This document shows positions 5,669-5,807 of a DNA stretch of 5,807 nucleotides, piece after piece. The notes beneath the pieces are model-generated. The model was not told the origin of the DNA, made no database searches, and was given only the letters and a program-made list of their open reading frames with translations. Every line of letters begins with the position of its first letter. Within the stretch, counting starts at the first letter, position 1. The DNA is from an uncultured Ardenticatenia bacterium (GTDB lineage Bacteria > Chloroflexota > Anaerolineae > Promineifilales > Promineifilaceae): positions 1 through 5,807 of the forward strand of contig CALLZA010000051.1 of NCBI GenBank assembly GCA_937858165.1. The letters run 5' to 3'. The position numbers and the translations under genes are program-made.

Positions 5669-5807
5669 AAAAAAAAAACAAAAAACAACTAAAAAACAAA
5701 TATACACAGAGCTATACAACATTATAATGAATCACTAGTAAGCAGATGCACGCGAACGTAATATAGTGAGCTATTCTCACAAACATGCAGATATCTCATG
5801 CAGAGTG
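5669..5807. other. Off-end base calls after the adapter, non-genomic
   Basis: Directly after the P7 end comes a run of A with scattered C (to about 5700), then AT-rich sequence without coding character. Poly-A after the flow-cell primer is the usual output when a read passes the end of its template on four-colour chemistry; the rest looks like noise. The abrupt fall in GC relative to 1-5602 begins exactly at the adapter end, so it should not be read as a transferred or intergenic region. A TATAAT at 5723-5728 is fortuitous. Confidence 0.93.

Noticed and set aside
4599..5669. A 356-codon plus-strand ORF
   Set aside because: It is antisense to the membrane protein gene, shows no domain motifs, and its last ~20 residues are encoded by adapter.
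5669..5807. AT-rich segment with a TATAAT as a promoter or horizontally acquired DNA
   Set aside because: It begins exactly where the flow-cell adapter ends and has the poly-A start typical of reading past the template.

Overview
This is a high-GC contig, most likely from a metagenome assembly. About 5.5 kb of it is real genomic DNA (roughly 115-5602), with non-biological sequence at both ends. The gene content suggests a Chloroflexota bacterium (Anaerolineae or 'Promineifilum'-like): a large soluble cyclase-AAA-TPR protein, a lipoprotein with a Thr/Pro-rich linker, and strong GC bias. No phylogenetic marker is present, so this is an inference of modest strength.

Layout, left to right. Positions 1 to about 115 are a C-rich, low-complexity tail that looks like degraded read ends. 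From there to 2554 on the minus strand is one uninterrupted reading frame of more than 810 trustworthy codons, whose 3' end is lost off the contig. It encodes a class III nucleotidyl cyclase domain fused to an AAA/NTPase module and a TPR-like region. Directly upstream in the same operon (2551-2883, minus) is a 110-residue UBP-type zinc-finger protein; its stop codon overlaps the cyclase start in an ATGA. A promoter with a perfect TTGACA box lies just upstream (2935-2963, minus). The 310-base divergent intergenic region (2884-3193) also carries a strong promoter for the plus-strand gene (3131-3159) and a doubtful 45-codon ORF with a signal-peptide-like N-terminus. A lipoprotein of unknown function (3194-3973, plus) follows. 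A perfect 30-bp palindrome fills most of the 37-base gap to a convergent minus-strand gene (4011-5602). That gene lacks its 5' end; it encodes a protein with a Vps62-like HExDWE module, a coiled coil and four C-terminal membrane segments. From 5603 onward the sequence is Illumina Nextera adapter (Tn5 mosaic end, i7 index, P7 end), followed by A-rich off-the-end base calls.

How the genes fit together. The zinc-finger protein and the cyclase are very probably co-transcribed and translationally coupled, so a joint signalling role is reasonable but unproven. The lipoprotein is divergently transcribed from them and may share regulation through the common intergenic region. The membrane protein is convergent and is probably an independent unit. 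I see no CRISPR array, RNA gene, insertion sequence or phage feature. The most novel content is the zinc-finger/cyclase pair and the Vps62-like membrane protein. The most important practical point is that 5603-5807 is not genomic.
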